This document shows, piece by piece, positions 53,040-62,423 of a DNA stretch of 64,000 nt. The notes below the pieces were generated by a model, which did no database searches, was not told the origin of the DNA, and saw only the letters and a program-made list of their open reading frames with translations. The stretch covers positions 682,001-746,000 of the forward strand of contig NZ_AP025488.1 in assembly GCF_024347475.1 (NCBI RefSeq), in the 5' to 3' direction. Made by a program: the position numbers and the translations under genes. Origin of the DNA: Vibrio fortis. Its GTDB lineage: Bacteria > Pseudomonadota > Gammaproteobacteria > Enterobacterales > Vibrionaceae. Each line of letters opens with the position of its first letter. Positions within the stretch are counted from its first letter, which is position 1.

Positions 53040-53070
53040 AAAAATGGAAGCGTAATTCGCTTCCATTTTT
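53040..53070. terminator. Bidirectional terminator
   Basis: AAAAATGGAAGCG (53040-53052), loop TAATT, CGCTTCCATTTTT (53058-53070). It serves the minus-strand scs operon and possibly the plus-strand hydrolase gene. Confidence 0.85.
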
Positions 53071-53079
53071 TATGCTGAC

Positions 53080-53799
53080 TTAAAACGCTTGGTCTACGAC
53101 GTCTTTAAGCCTGTCATAAGGCATGTATCCCGGAAGAAGCTGACCATTAATGATCATTGTTGGTGTCCCAGTTAAACCCAACGCAGAAAATGTTTGATGG
53201 TTGGTTGTAAGAACAGAATCCAGCTCAGGTGTCGACTTTAACAGGTCTTCTGTGCCTGTTCTTTTCGCTACCGCTTCCAGAGAACGAGTGGTATGTAAGC
53301 CGCTCTTTGCTACAAGGAGATCATGAACTTCGCTATACGCTTCTGGTTTTTGTTGCCACACATTCATCGCGTAGAGCGCAGAGTTGGTGTCAATTTTATC
53401 GAGTTTCTGCTGCTTGAATGACATGTAAACATTAATCACTTTAATGTCGTTACTCTCTTCGACGAGTTGACCTAATGCCTTCTCTAGACGTTTACAGTAA
53501 GGACAGTTGTAGTCAGTAAAGTTGATGATGATGTTTTTGCTGTCTGGATTTCCCATGATTGGATGAGCAGGGTTGTTGTAAAGCCAATCATGACTGTTAG
53601 CTTGTGCCTTTTCTGCTTGCTCCTTACCCGCTAGATATTGCTGTAAGCTGGTATGTAGGCCAGAAATGGTTTCTGGATTCTCTTTCAGAAAGGTGTTGAT
53701 CTCTTCCAGTTGTTGCTCTTGTTGAGAGCTTAATGCTGCGAGTGCTGTGGTAGAAAATAAAGCACTAAGGATAACGCCAGCCAGTAGATGTTTCTTCAT
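53080..53799 (-). CDS. scsC: ScsC-like DsbA-family periplasmic thiol oxidoreductase
   Basis: 239 residues from ATG 53799 (AGAGAA upstream); a longer frame to 53823 has weaker support. Signal peptide ends near TTALA-A. A helical N-terminal segment (about 25-70, QQEQQLEEINTFLKENPETISGLH) is like the multimerising part of ScsC proteins. The thioredoxin fold carries CPYC in FTDYNCPYCKRLEKALG and the cis-Pro in GLTGTPTMIINGQ. ScsC is an isomerase/holdase for copper-damaged proteins kept reduced by ScsB. It is the last gene of the scs operon, after scsD and scsB. Confidence 0.88.
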   Translation of the reverse strand: MKKHLLAGVILSALFSTTALAALSSQQEQQLEEINTFLKENPETISGLHTSLQQYLAGKEQAEKAQANSHDWLYNNPAHPIMGNPDSKNIIINFTDYNCPYCKRLEKALGQLVEESNDIKVINVYMSFKQQKLDKIDTNSALYAMNVWQQKPEAYSEVHDLLVAKSGLHTTRSLEAVAKRTGTEDLLKSTPELDSVLTTNHQTFSALGLTGTPTMIINGQLLPGYMPYDRLKDVVDQAF

Positions 53800-53866
53800 T
53801 ATTGATTCTCTATTTGAGGCCACTCTTCATGTCTAGTTAGAGTGGCGTTGTTATCAGTTAGGTTGT

Positions 53867-54421
53867 TTACGCCAAGGCTGCGCGTAACCAAATGCCCAGA
53901 GGTGTGGTGACACCCGTTGTAATACTTTTGATTTCTCCATCTTTAATGATGGCAATAGTCGGCGTGACGCTGATTGCCCAATCACGGCCAATGTGACCGT
54001 TAGTATCGTTGAGCACACCAAAGCTGTAGTCCTTAGCTTGCATATAACGCGATACTCGCTCGTCAGAGCCGGAAGACAAAGAGACAGAGACGACATTGTG
54101 AGATTTCGCTAACCAATCGACACTTGGACTGACGAACTTACACGCGCCACACCAAGTAGCCCAGAAGTAGACAATCACAGGTTCTCCTTGCTTACTCAGC
54201 TCTAGGAGATCGATTTGTTCTCCTTGAATTGTCGTTCCCACCATAGGTAACGCATCACCTTGAGGCATAGACTGTGCGCGATAGAAATCCATTGCTGCAG
54301 AGATAATGCCGACAATAAGTAGGATGGATAGCAGCTCTTTGCTCCAACGTTTAATGCGCTGACTGACTCCGCCTTTCTTTTCAGCGAGTTGTTCCGTTTC
54401 ATTGGTCTTGGGTTGAGCCAT
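53867..54421 (-). CDS. scsD: ScsD-like membrane-anchored thioredoxin
   Basis: 184 residues. A membrane helix near 32-48 (LLSILLIVGIISAAMDF) is followed by a TlpA-type thioredoxin domain facing the periplasm. Its active site is FWATWCGACKFVSPS and cis-Pro SVTPTIAII. It starts 6 bases after scsB. In Salmonella the order is scsA-B-C-D; here scsD precedes scsC. A role in shuttling electrons from the ScsB hub to periplasmic thiols fits the set. It probably has Cys reductase activity, by family. Confidence 0.88.
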   Translation of the reverse strand: MAQPKTNETEQLAEKKGGVSQRIKRWSKELLSILLIVGIISAAMDFYRAQSMPQGDALPMVGTTIQGEQIDLLELSKQGEPVIVYFWATWCGACKFVSPSVDWLAKSHNVVSVSLSSGSDERVSRYMQAKDYSFGVLNDTNGHIGRDWAISVTPTIAIIKDGEIKSITTGVTTPLGIWLRAALA

Positions 54422-54427
54422 AATTGT

Positions 54428-56536
54428 TTACCTCGCAGATTCGATAGTACTAACCACCGTGTCACTATTTAAGATGACCGGCAGTGCGATACCTTTTGGT
54501 GCATCAGGGCCGTAAACAATATTGAATGGAACACCGTAGCGACCGTTACTTTGCAAATAGTCCGTAACGCGGTCACTTGGCGTGGTCCAATCGCCTTTCA
54601 TCAGCACCATGTCTTGTTGTTGGAGGTGAGCATAGACAGGATCTTGCAAGATCACGCCTACCTTGTTCGCTTTACAGGTGATACACCACTCGGCGGTGAC
54701 ATCGACAAATACCGTTTTACCTTGAGCGACCAAGGCTGGAATTTGTTTAGCATCGAGCGGCTGCCATGGAAGATCGTCAATGATAGGGGTTCTCCAGCGC
54801 TCTGCCGTCATACTTCCGGCAATTAAGCCGACACCAGACAGTACAGTCGTGATCGCCAAGAGAGGCGCCATTACTTTACGTCCAAGTTTCATTCCTACCC
54901 AAATCAATACAGCGATGAACATCGTCGTGCAAAGAACAATGGTCGGAAATAACCCGATAAATGGCTTAAGCAGGCTAGCTAACCAAAGGCTGGTTACAAA
55001 CATCATGAAACCAAACAATAGCTTCACTTTATTCATCCAGGTGCCAGGCTTAGGTAGGAGTCGTGTCAAACTTGGGAACAGAGCAAATACCAACCAAGGG
55101 GAGCTCATCCCTAAACCAAGTGCTAAGAAAATAGCCCAAAGTTCGACGTAGCTGGCGCCTAAAGCATAGGCAACCGCCGTCCCTAAGAAAGGAGCACTAC
55201 AAGGTGTCGCCAGCAGCGTAGCAAACATGCCTTGCACAAAATGACCCGAGTGCGAATTGTCGCCCTGTGTCGCCATCCATGTACTCATTCCTGAGGGGAG
55301 TTGAAGCTCAAACAAACCAAGTAGGTTGAGTGAAAACAGTAGGGTAATGATTAACATCAATGTGATGAACCAAACACTCTGGAATTGGATGCCCCAACCA
55401 ACGGCATTGCCGCCCAGTTTGAGTAACGTCATCCCCGTCGCAAGTAGGGCAAATGAAGTCATCACCCCTAGTGCTGACGCGATAAACGAGATCCGAATGT
55501 GGTTATTTGATGCCCCTTGATTCTGGACAATGCTGTTGAGTTTCATACCAAGCACTGGCAGCACACACGGCATAATGTTGAGAATCAATCCTCCAATCAG
55601 CGCAAATCCAACCATGACCCAGAAGCCTTGGGTTGTGTTTTCATACGCAATAGGCTGAGCGCCGACGGTAGCAGACAACTCTTCTGCGAAGCTGGTATCC
55701 GAGATGGTTACGTTAACGACACGCTCTGTAAGGTCGACTTCACCCAACCAATTTGAAACGTCAAATACTGCGGTTAGTGTGTTGTTTGTGATATGCAGAG
55801 TTGGCTGAGCAAAAAAGTCATCGATGACAGATTCACCATCAATCAAAACTTGCGGCTTGTCCCATGCTTGATCATTGTCGAGCTGAGCCACAAGCTGCTG
55901 ATTGGTTTTGTCCCAGAACAACTGCTCGTTTGATACGTGGTAAGCAGACTTAGGAGCACGACTCATGCCTTGGTTGAACAAGAACATTGCCTGTTCATCA
56001 AGAGCGAGTGATTGACCATCAATAGGTAGCTCAATTGCGTAATCGTGAAGCACGCAGATGGTTGTACATGATGGGAACGTCAACTTGGCGCGAAACAGTG
56101 CGGGTTGACTCGGGTCTTTTAGCGTTAACGTCACCGGGAAGCTAACGTGCTTTTTGTACCCGAGCGTCATCACACCCAGTTGCTCGTAGTATTTTGGAAT
56201 GGGCCAATGCCACTCGACAGATTCGATATTGCTCGACTCTGACCAGTCCCAGCTCGGCGGAATACCACCTTCACCTGGGCTGCGCCAATAGGTCTTCCAC
56301 TCTCCAGAAAGCTCAACATCAAGGACAGTTTGAATGACCTTTCCGTCGTTTGATTGTTCGCCTGTCGACATCATCCGCATTTTTACGGGTGGGTGCTCAG
56401 GTGCGCTGATCCAGCCTGTGCTTTGAGCATAAGCAGCCATTGGCAACAGTATTAATAACGTAGCCAGAAATTTTACGCATATGCGAGTAGCGGCTGCTAA
56501 ACGATCAGCAACGCTATGGGTTCGTGTGTTGTACAC
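54428..56536 (-). CDS. scsB: ScsB-like transmembrane thiol-reductant carrier (DsbD family)
   Basis: 702 residues from a GTG at 56536 with GGAGA seven bases before it. Signal peptide (ends AAYA-Q), an N-terminal periplasmic domain with CTTICVLHDYAIE, then eight hydrophobic helices with the conserved Cys pair motifs NIMPCVLPVLGMKL and ATPCSAPFLG. A C-terminal thioredoxin domain (AEWCITCKANK) is followed by YGVPFNIVYGPD. The three-domain plan is that of DsbD/ScsB: electrons from cytoplasmic thioredoxin cross the membrane to periplasmic partners, here ScsC and ScsD. Middle of a redox operon. Confidence 0.93.
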   Translation of the reverse strand: MYNTRTHSVADRLAAATRICVKFLATLLILLPMAAYAQSTGWISAPEHPPVKMRMMSTGEQSNDGKVIQTVLDVELSGEWKTYWRSPGEGGIPPSWDWSESSNIESVEWHWPIPKYYEQLGVMTLGYKKHVSFPVTLTLKDPSQPALFRAKLTFPSCTTICVLHDYAIELPIDGQSLALDEQAMFLFNQGMSRAPKSAYHVSNEQLFWDKTNQQLVAQLDNDQAWDKPQVLIDGESVIDDFFAQPTLHITNNTLTAVFDVSNWLGEVDLTERVVNVTISDTSFAEELSATVGAQPIAYENTTQGFWVMVGFALIGGLILNIMPCVLPVLGMKLNSIVQNQGASNNHIRISFIASALGVMTSFALLATGMTLLKLGGNAVGWGIQFQSVWFITLMLIITLLFSLNLLGLFELQLPSGMSTWMATQGDNSHSGHFVQGMFATLLATPCSAPFLGTAVAYALGASYVELWAIFLALGLGMSSPWLVFALFPSLTRLLPKPGTWMNKVKLLFGFMMFVTSLWLASLLKPFIGLFPTIVLCTTMFIAVLIWVGMKLGRKVMAPLLAITTVLSGVGLIAGSMTAERWRTPIIDDLPWQPLDAKQIPALVAQGKTVFVDVTAEWCITCKANKVGVILQDPVYAHLQQQDMVLMKGDWTTPSDRVTDYLQSNGRYGVPFNIVYGPDAPKGIALPVILNSDTVVSTIESAR

Positions 56537-56582
56537 AAATGTATCTCCAAAAAGTAAATAAAAAGGGTGAGAGGCCCTCTAT

Positions 56583-57041
56583 CTACTCTCTAAATATACA
56601 ATGCTCTAAGTGAATGCGGTGCTTAACCGTTCTTGCTGCTCGATCGTGATTCGCTGGAATCCGAGAGGATCTAGGTGCGCTAACAAGTGCAATAACAAGT
56701 AAAAAAGCGAGAGGAAGAACCCATCCTGTTAGTGGTGCTGAAAAAGACGGTAGGTTTTTGGAGAGACTACAACTGCTTTTATCAGGAGAGGTCAAAGGCT
56801 GAGAAGCCTCAGGTCCAAAAACATTGTTATACAGCGACTGCACTTCTGAAGAAGTTTCAACAGAAGATGAGGGTTGGGTGGCATTAGTAATAGAAGGTAC
56901 AGGTTGTGGGAATGTTTTACCTTTAGATATACCAACCGCCAAGCAAGTCATGATGACTAGCCCGGTAAGCATTAAAGCCCAAAGTGAGCGCTGCTGGGTC
57001 TGGTGGTAGTTGGGTAAAACAGACAGTGTAGATTCCTGCAC
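56583..57041 (-). CDS. Two-helix membrane protein at the scsA position
   Basis: 152 residues as read from a GTG at 57041, with no clear ribosome site; other starts are possible. Two hydrophobic helices (about 19-37 and 104-122) surround a Ser/Thr/Pro-rich periplasmic loop with one Cys in SSCSLS. The cytoplasmic tail ends HLEHCIFRE with His and Cys, which could bind copper. It is the first gene of the operon, 46 bases before scsB. In Salmonella ScsA is likewise the small membrane protein at this place, but sequence identity is not shown here. Confidence 0.55.
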   Translation of the reverse strand: MQESTLSVLPNYHQTQQRSLWALMLTGLVIMTCLAVGISKGKTFPQPVPSITNATQPSSSVETSSEVQSLYNNVFGPEASQPLTSPDKSSCSLSKNLPSFSAPLTGWVLPLAFLLVIALVSAPRSSRIPANHDRAARTVKHRIHLEHCIFRE

Positions 57042-57202
57042 ATCATAAAATAGTGTGCACTAGGGTAGTGAATAAATGAATTGCCGACAAGTCATAATCG
57101 CGTTAAAGCTGAGAACAAATGTAACAAGGTGAATGGGTTTGACTGACACAGGGCAAAGAGTAACCACGAATGGAGAACAAGCTTGAAAGCGAACGATACA
57201 AA

Positions 57203-57226
57203 AAAGCCAACCCTTAGGCTGGCTTT
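57203..57226 (-). terminator. Terminator of the 57256-57504 gene
   Basis: AAAGCCAACC and GGCTGGCTTT around CTTA with one mismatch, then T-run on the minus strand (A-run at 57200-57205). Confidence 0.75.
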
Positions 57227-57255
57227 AGATTTTTAATGTGTCGATTTTTGATGAA

Positions 57256-57504
57256 TTAGTGAGTACGGCGAGGGCCGTTGCGCACTAAATCTTTACCCGT
57301 TTCGAATATCTCATCGGTGATCCAGCGAGAAAGAAGGAGTTGGTGGCTGCTATTGAATACAGCAACGAAGTGACGACCGTCTGCATTGTTGGTTGCCATA
57401 CCAACGCCTTCAACACCCTCTAGGCCTAGACCGCCAGACTCAACGGCAATCAGAAACTTCTCTAGTTCTTCCAAAGAATCAATAATATCAAGTTCGTTAT
57501 TCAT
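57256..57504 (-). CDS. 82-residue protein of unknown function
   Basis: Acidic N-terminal helix (MNNELDIIDSLEELEKFLIAVE), a Gly-rich turn (GGLGLEGVEGVGM) and a strand pair FVAVFNSSHQLLLSRWITDEIFE. The C-terminus is basic (RRTH). No family recognised, no signal peptide. The start has TAAAGATG-like spacing; a terminator lies 30 bases past the stop. Single gene. Confidence 0.65.
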   Translation of the reverse strand: MNNELDIIDSLEELEKFLIAVESGGLGLEGVEGVGMATNNADGRHFVAVFNSSHQLLLSRWITDEIFETGKDLVRNGPRRTH

Positions 57505-57735
57505 CTTTATTACTCGTTATTTTACGGTTTAGCGACTTCCATTATAGCTTTTTATAGAGCCGCATTTTTTGTTGGGCGCTACTCTACAGGTCATCCGCGT
57601 AGAATGAAACTCTCAAATTTTTGAACTCTCTTGGAATTCTGAGCGAGATTTGAATTGTTTCTATTTAAATAATTGTTATTCATATTCTTTTTACTATTCT
57701 TTAAAGTGGTTTTCGGTCTTTATTAGAGGTTAAGG

Positions 57736-59340
57736 ATGATGAATTTTTGGCGATATCTACTGTTGATGTTGGCACTGGTAACGTCTGTGAGTTTTGCAGA
57801 AAGCATCGAGAAAATATCAGAAACTCAAGATCAGTTAATGGTGGAGTTAAGTGAGCTACAATCCGCTCATGAGGCTGAGAAGCCTTTTCTAGAAGATATT
57901 TTGAGGCGTAAGAACCAAGGATTACGTGACGAGCTTTTCACTCAGTTATCTTCCGACAACAAGGTGCTGGTGGACAAAGTACTTGGGCAACAAGTAACGA
58001 TGCTTGAGCAACTTCTGGAAATGAACGAAGTTAAGATCGTCACTCTGAGTAAGGAGAATAGAACGACAGAGGGTGAAGCGAAAAAGAGCATTGAGCTGCG
58101 CGTCCAGAAACGTATCGGCATGATGGATGATTACTATCGTCAGTTGGCGAAAACGCTCACTTGGTCAAGCGATCGTGGTATTGATGTCGCCGCATCTAAA
58201 GAGAAGCTTAAAATGGCGCTCGTTGCGCGCTCCGAATATCTGACTAATGCCATTTTATACACAGATACTCAGCGTCAAGATTTAGAAAAACGTCTCGCCT
58301 TTGTTGGTGACGAAGAAAAGGCGACTATAAACAGCGAGTTGGAACGTTTTAGTGAGCGTACGAGTGTGATGGTCGCCAGCCTTGAAGAGACCATCTCTTT
58401 GATGGAGCCTTACGGGGTCGATGTGACGTCATTCAAGCGAGTATTACTGGCAACAACCGGTGACATTAACGCCGATGTATTGGAGTGGAATGTTGCTCGT
58501 GACTTGCTAGAAGGCTGGGTGAGAAGCTTTGGTTCGTGGGCATTTGAGAATACACCATCGTTTGTGGTTAAGTTTGCGCTGTTTCTGGGCATTCTCTACG
58601 CAACCAGTCTGTTAGCAAAACTTGCTCGTAAAACCGTTCGAAAGAGTGTCTCTCACTCTAAGATGGACTTTAGTGTCTTGATGCAGGACTTCTTTGTCTC
58701 GATCGCATCAAAAGCGGTAGTGTTCATCGGCTTGCTCATTGCACTATCTCAGATTGGTATTGAGCTCGCACCGCTACTGACCGGTTTTGGTGTTGCGGGT
58801 GTGATCATCGGTTTTGCATTACAAGATACGCTCTCTAATTTCGCGTCGGGCCTTATGATCCTTATCTACCGCCCATACGATGTAGGCGATATGGTAAAAG
58901 TGGCTGGAGTGCAGGGCACAGTTAAAGACATGAGCTTGGTGTCGACGACAGTGCAGACCATCGATAACCAACGTTTAGTCATTCCGAATAATAAAATCTG
59001 GGGCGATGTGATTAACAACATTACCGCGGAGCGGGTTCGTCGTGTGGATATGGTGTTTGGTATTGGCTATTCCGATGATATCGACAAAGCGAAGGCGGTA
59101 TTGAATGACATCATTATCACTCATCCTAAAGTGCTGAAAAAGCCAGAGCATATGATCAAGCTTCATACATTGAATACTTCATCGGTTGATTTCGTGGTAA
59201 GGCCTTGGGTTAAAACCGACGATTACTGGGATGTTTACTGGGATGTGACTGAAACTGTGAAGAAACGATTCGACGAGGAAGGTATCACCATTCCATTCCC
59301 TCAGCGCGATGTGCATATCTATAATCATGAACAGAGTTAG
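57736..59340 (+). CDS. MscS-family mechanosensitive channel with periplasmic N-domain
   Basis: 534 residues. A signal-like N-terminus (MNFWRYLLLMLALVTSVSFA) and a helical, charged periplasmic domain (about 25-270). Then membrane helices near 278-295 and 335-355. The pore helix and beta domain are AVVFIGLLIALSQIGIELAP and GFGVAGVIIGFALQDTLSNFASGLMILIYRPYDVGDMV. The upper part (SNFASGLMILIYRP) is characteristic of MscS. It is longer than E. coli MscS (286) and like larger MscS-like proteins. It opens on hypo-osmotic shock. Either ATG 57736 or 57739 may start it. Confidence 0.93.
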   Translation: MMNFWRYLLLMLALVTSVSFAESIEKISETQDQLMVELSELQSAHEAEKPFLEDILRRKNQGLRDELFTQLSSDNKVLVDKVLGQQVTMLEQLLEMNEVKIVTLSKENRTTEGEAKKSIELRVQKRIGMMDDYYRQLAKTLTWSSDRGIDVAASKEKLKMALVARSEYLTNAILYTDTQRQDLEKRLAFVGDEEKATINSELERFSERTSVMVASLEETISLMEPYGVDVTSFKRVLLATTGDINADVLEWNVARDLLEGWVRSFGSWAFENTPSFVVKFALFLGILYATSLLAKLARKTVRKSVSHSKMDFSVLMQDFFVSIASKAVVFIGLLIALSQIGIELAPLLTGFGVAGVIIGFALQDTLSNFASGLMILIYRPYDVGDMVKVAGVQGTVKDMSLVSTTVQTIDNQRLVIPNNKIWGDVINNITAERVRRVDMVFGIGYSDDIDKAKAVLNDIIITHPKVLKKPEHMIKLHTLNTSSVDFVVRPWVKTDDYWDVYWDVTETVKKRFDEEGITIPFPQRDVHIYNHEQS

Positions 59341-59384
59341 ACGGTTAACTTGGTCGTTAGATTGAGCTACTGACAACAAGAGAG

Positions 59385-59417
59385 AAAATAGACGTTCGTA
59401 CAGCGTCTATTTTTTTG
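59385..59417 (+). terminator. Rho-independent terminator of the MscS gene
   Basis: AAAATAGACG (59385-59394) and CGTCTATTTT (59404-59413), then T. Confidence 0.88.
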
Positions 59418-59453
59418 TTCCACATATCTTTAAACGCGTATTAAATCTCTGTG

Positions 59454-60335
59454 ATGTCGAATAATTCGGTATCATGGCCACAGACTGAAATAGCGAAGCA
59501 TAGCGACATGGATAACCCAGAGCAGAAACCACGAATCAGAAAAGCGACCCGTATTGAGAGTGTCATGAACTCTGCGATGTGGCACCTCACTCAGCGAGAT
59601 ATGACTGAACATGAACTTATCTCTAAGCTAAAGGTAAAAACGGATAACCAAGAGTGGATTGATGAAGTTCTGCAGCGAATTCGTGATTTTGGGTATTTGA
59701 AATCGAATCAGGATTTCGCTGAACAGTTTGTCGAACAGTCCTTTTTTGGCGAGTTCGGGTCGTCCTATATTCTCGAAAAATTGAAGAAGAAAGGACTAAA
59801 AGAATCAGAGATTTATGATGCTATCCATAAAGTCAAAGCTGACAAGAATATCGATGAGCAGGGGCTACTCAATGAGCGGATCAATAGCTATTACACTGAG
59901 TTCAATATCAGCAGAGAAAAGCTGGTTGCTACCTTGCAGAAGCGAGGATTTAGCTATCAACAGGTCAAGATTGCCATTGATCAGCATCCAAGTAGTTCGA
60001 ATCTGAAAACCAATATTCAAATCAAGGCAGAAAAGGCTGATTTAGAAAAAGAGGTTTTAAAGTACGCGCGTAAAGGCAAAGGGCTAACTGCCATCAAACA
60101 AGAACTCAAGCAACGTCAGATTGATACTGATGGTATCAACGAACTCATCGACAGGCTGATCAATGAAGAGCAACTAGACTTCTATTCAAGCTGTTTAGAA
60201 CAACTTCAAAAGAAGTCTTACGACGTGAATGATCATAAAGAGCGAGCAAAGGCATACGCTATGCTCTCTCGTAAAGGTTTCTCTTCAGATGAAATTAAAT
60301 TCGCACTCTCCGAGGTTGATGGCTCTAACGAATAG
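59454..60335 (+). CDS. Extended RecX-family protein
   Basis: 293 residues from ATG 59454 (a GTG one codon before is possible; neither has a strong site). RecX proteins are made of three-helix repeats, and canonical ones of about 150-170 residues have three. Here the RecX-like part (MWHLTQRDMTEHELISKLK through GFSYQQVKIAI, about 42-175) is followed by two more similar units (about 198-285). The total is about five. RecX inhibits RecA filaments in DNA repair. A canonical recX is expected near recA elsewhere, so this one may be a paralog. Its end overlaps the convergent LuxR gene by 11 bases. Confidence 0.7.
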   Translation: MSNNSVSWPQTEIAKHSDMDNPEQKPRIRKATRIESVMNSAMWHLTQRDMTEHELISKLKVKTDNQEWIDEVLQRIRDFGYLKSNQDFAEQFVEQSFFGEFGSSYILEKLKKKGLKESEIYDAIHKVKADKNIDEQGLLNERINSYYTEFNISREKLVATLQKRGFSYQQVKIAIDQHPSSSNLKTNIQIKAEKADLEKEVLKYARKGKGLTAIKQELKQRQIDTDGINELIDRLINEEQLDFYSSCLEQLQKKSYDVNDHKERAKAYAMLSRKGFSSDEIKFALSEVDGSNE

Positions 60336-61140
60336 CGCAAGAGTTTTCGACAATGCCGAGCCCGTTTCTCAATGCGAATTGAGTCAACTCGATATGATTA
60401 TCTAGGCCAAGTAATCCGAGCATTCGGTACTTATGAGACTCAATGGTTCGTGGGCTCAAATGGAGCTTCTCGGCACACTCTTTGGCGCTATGGCCCTGAG
60501 CGATTAATGCTAGCACTCGGGATTGCTTCTTCGATAACAAAAGCAGCTTGTCACTGTCGTCTTGCAGGCAAGTTTCACTCTGTTTCAATGAACGCGCCAA
60601 CGTTGAGTGTTGCCAATAACAGAGCCAGATCTCACAAATCAATTTAAGACGCTGTATGTCGTCTTGAGCGAGCTTTCTTGAGGGATCATGGAAGTTGCTA
60701 AATGATAGTGCCCCCCAACGCTGTCCAAAAAGTTGCAAAGGGATAATGCAGTGCCATCTTCCCCCTTCATTGTGCAACTGCTTCAAAACAAAGTTGCCGT
60801 TGTTGGCCATCTCATGTTCGTTGAACGTGAGATAAGTTTTGGGTGTTTTGAGTAATTTGAGGTAATCATGGTGATTACCACCCACAAACAGGTTCTTATT
60901 GATAGGTGGGATATGCTGCTTAGATACAGAGCAAGTTTTGCCTTCTTCTAGACAAACCATTGAGTTTGGAAACAGAGTCAGTCTATCAATGTCAAACCAA
61001 TCAAGCACGTCGAAACCAGCCTCTGACCAAGCACGATTAAAATTGGAAGGGTCACAGTTAATTAGCGCAGACGATTGCTCCATAACTAATTGTTCGAAGC
61101 TCTTTTTGTTTGTATCCATGTGTATACCGGGTATAGCCAT
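60325..61140 (-). CDS. LuxR-family regulator with GAF-like sensor domain
   Basis: About 271 residues from ATG 61140; a GTG at 61176 and an ATG at 61119 are alternatives. The N-terminal 180 residues look like a GAF/autoinducer-binding-type sensor (HDYLKLLKTPKTYLTFNEHEMANNG, WGALSFSNFHDPSRKL). The C-terminal HTH is LLSKKQSRVLALIAQGHSAKECAEKLHLSPRTIESHKYRMLGLLG. It has no receiver domain. It could bind a small ligand; none is identified. It converges on and overlaps the RecX-like gene. The upstream region is AT-rich and has no clear box. Confidence 0.82.
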   Translation of the reverse strand: MAIPGIHMDTNKKSFEQLVMEQSSALINCDPSNFNRAWSEAGFDVLDWFDIDRLTLFPNSMVCLEEGKTCSVSKQHIPPINKNLFVGGNHHDYLKLLKTPKTYLTFNEHEMANNGNFVLKQLHNEGGRWHCIIPLQLFGQRWGALSFSNFHDPSRKLAQDDIQRLKLICEIWLCYWQHSTLARSLKQSETCLQDDSDKLLLLSKKQSRVLALIAQGHSAKECAEKLHLSPRTIESHKYRMLGLLGLDNHIELTQFALRNGLGIVENSCAIR

Positions 61141-61310
61141 ATCAATTTCAAGAGAGTACTCAGTGATAATGTACACTGTTCAATTGGCGTATTTATAACA
61201 CGCGGCGATTTATAAAAAAACAGCATAAATGCAAAGCAGTAAATGTACTGCATAAATCTTAGGTTAATTTTACGACAATTTATTGGTTTTCATTATAGTC
61301 TGTCGTTGCC

Positions 61311-62264
61311 ATGAATTCTTTTAATAGCACTTTTTTGCCCATCACCGCATTACCTGTTTTATTGTTGCCTTTTAATGCTGCATCGTCCCCAATGTTTCTT
61401 TATGCTCAATCCCCAATTCACTCAAACGTTCTGTCAACGCAACTGCGGAGCGCCGAGCCGAATAGAACAGGAATCTTTGAGTTCAAATCTTCGTATACAC
61501 AAGCGAGTATTTGGGCCCACACTAGCGATTATTCACTGGATTACTACCAGAATCAGACCCATCTAGCATTGCAGTGGCAAGTCTCTCCAGTTTGGAAAAC
61601 AGAGCTCGAGTACCGCAAGGTGACAGCGGTAAACAATGGGTTGGACAGTTTTGTGATGGGCTTTCATGATCTATTTGGTATTGGTCAAAATGGTCGAGAT
61701 GAAGTTGAAGATGATCAATTTAATATGGACTTTCACAAAGCAGGTATTTCAATCTCTGACTTCGAAGGGGATGATTTGACCAATGCTGTGACTTGGTACA
61801 ACGAGTTACTACTTTATAACCATGGTCCAAGCGCATTATCGATTGGGGGCTCGCTGTTTTACAACAAGGTCAAAGGTGGTGAGTTTGCACGTTCAAGCTT
61901 CGAACAAGGGATACAAGCTAACTATAGTTTTATTAATCCACAACATCGAATCTTTACGACATTAGGATTGGTGCATCGTAATGGAGATAAATACGTAACT
62001 GAGCTTGAAAACTTCAGCTTTAGTTGGGCTGTCGGATACGAGTACATGTTCAATTTGCGCCATAGTGTTGTCCTTGAGTCATTGAACTATCATGGTTGGG
62101 CGACCAACGATCCTGACTTTTCAGAACCTTCTAATGAAGTGGTGCTTGGCTATCGCTACCGCTTGCAACCCGTCATGATTGAAGCGTTGATGACTGAAAA
62201 CATCCGTAACATGGATAACAGCACCGACATCGCATTTACACTCAGTTTCGGAATTAAAATGTAA
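61311..62264 (+). CDS. Outer-membrane beta-barrel protein, DUF3187-like
   Basis: 317 residues. The N-terminus has a hydrophobic stretch (ITALPVLLLPFNAASS) acting as a signal. The rest is beta-barrel: alternating strands such as SLDYYQNQTHLALQWQVS and VWKTELEYRKV, and it ends in AFTLSFGIKM. Segments such as YNHGPSALSIGGSLFYNKVKGGEF are consistent with the DUF3187 family. It is probably an outer-membrane protein. Function unknown. It is 160 bases before a porin gene on the same strand. Confidence 0.7.
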   Translation: MNSFNSTFLPITALPVLLLPFNAASSPMFLYAQSPIHSNVLSTQLRSAEPNRTGIFEFKSSYTQASIWAHTSDYSLDYYQNQTHLALQWQVSPVWKTELEYRKVTAVNNGLDSFVMGFHDLFGIGQNGRDEVEDDQFNMDFHKAGISISDFEGDDLTNAVTWYNELLLYNHGPSALSIGGSLFYNKVKGGEFARSSFEQGIQANYSFINPQHRIFTTLGLVHRNGDKYVTELENFSFSWAVGYEYMFNLRHSVVLESLNYHGWATNDPDFSEPSNEVVLGYRYRLQPVMIEALMTENIRNMDNSTDIAFTLSFGIKM

Positions 62265-62423
62265 CCTAAGCTCGATATATAGAGTTCAAATAAAATTCAG
62301 GAAAATTATGAAATGCCGTAAATTTACGGTACCTCGCTGAATGAAATTTAATGAGAATGGCGCCACACCAAAAGTCTTGCTGATAAAAGACTTAACAAAC
62401 ACAACATATAGGTAGTGGTCACC

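Noticed and set aside
62360..62395. AAGTCTT ... AAGACTT repeat before the second porin
   Set aside because: Seven-base arms in AT-rich leader; no conserved position or T-run to support a role.
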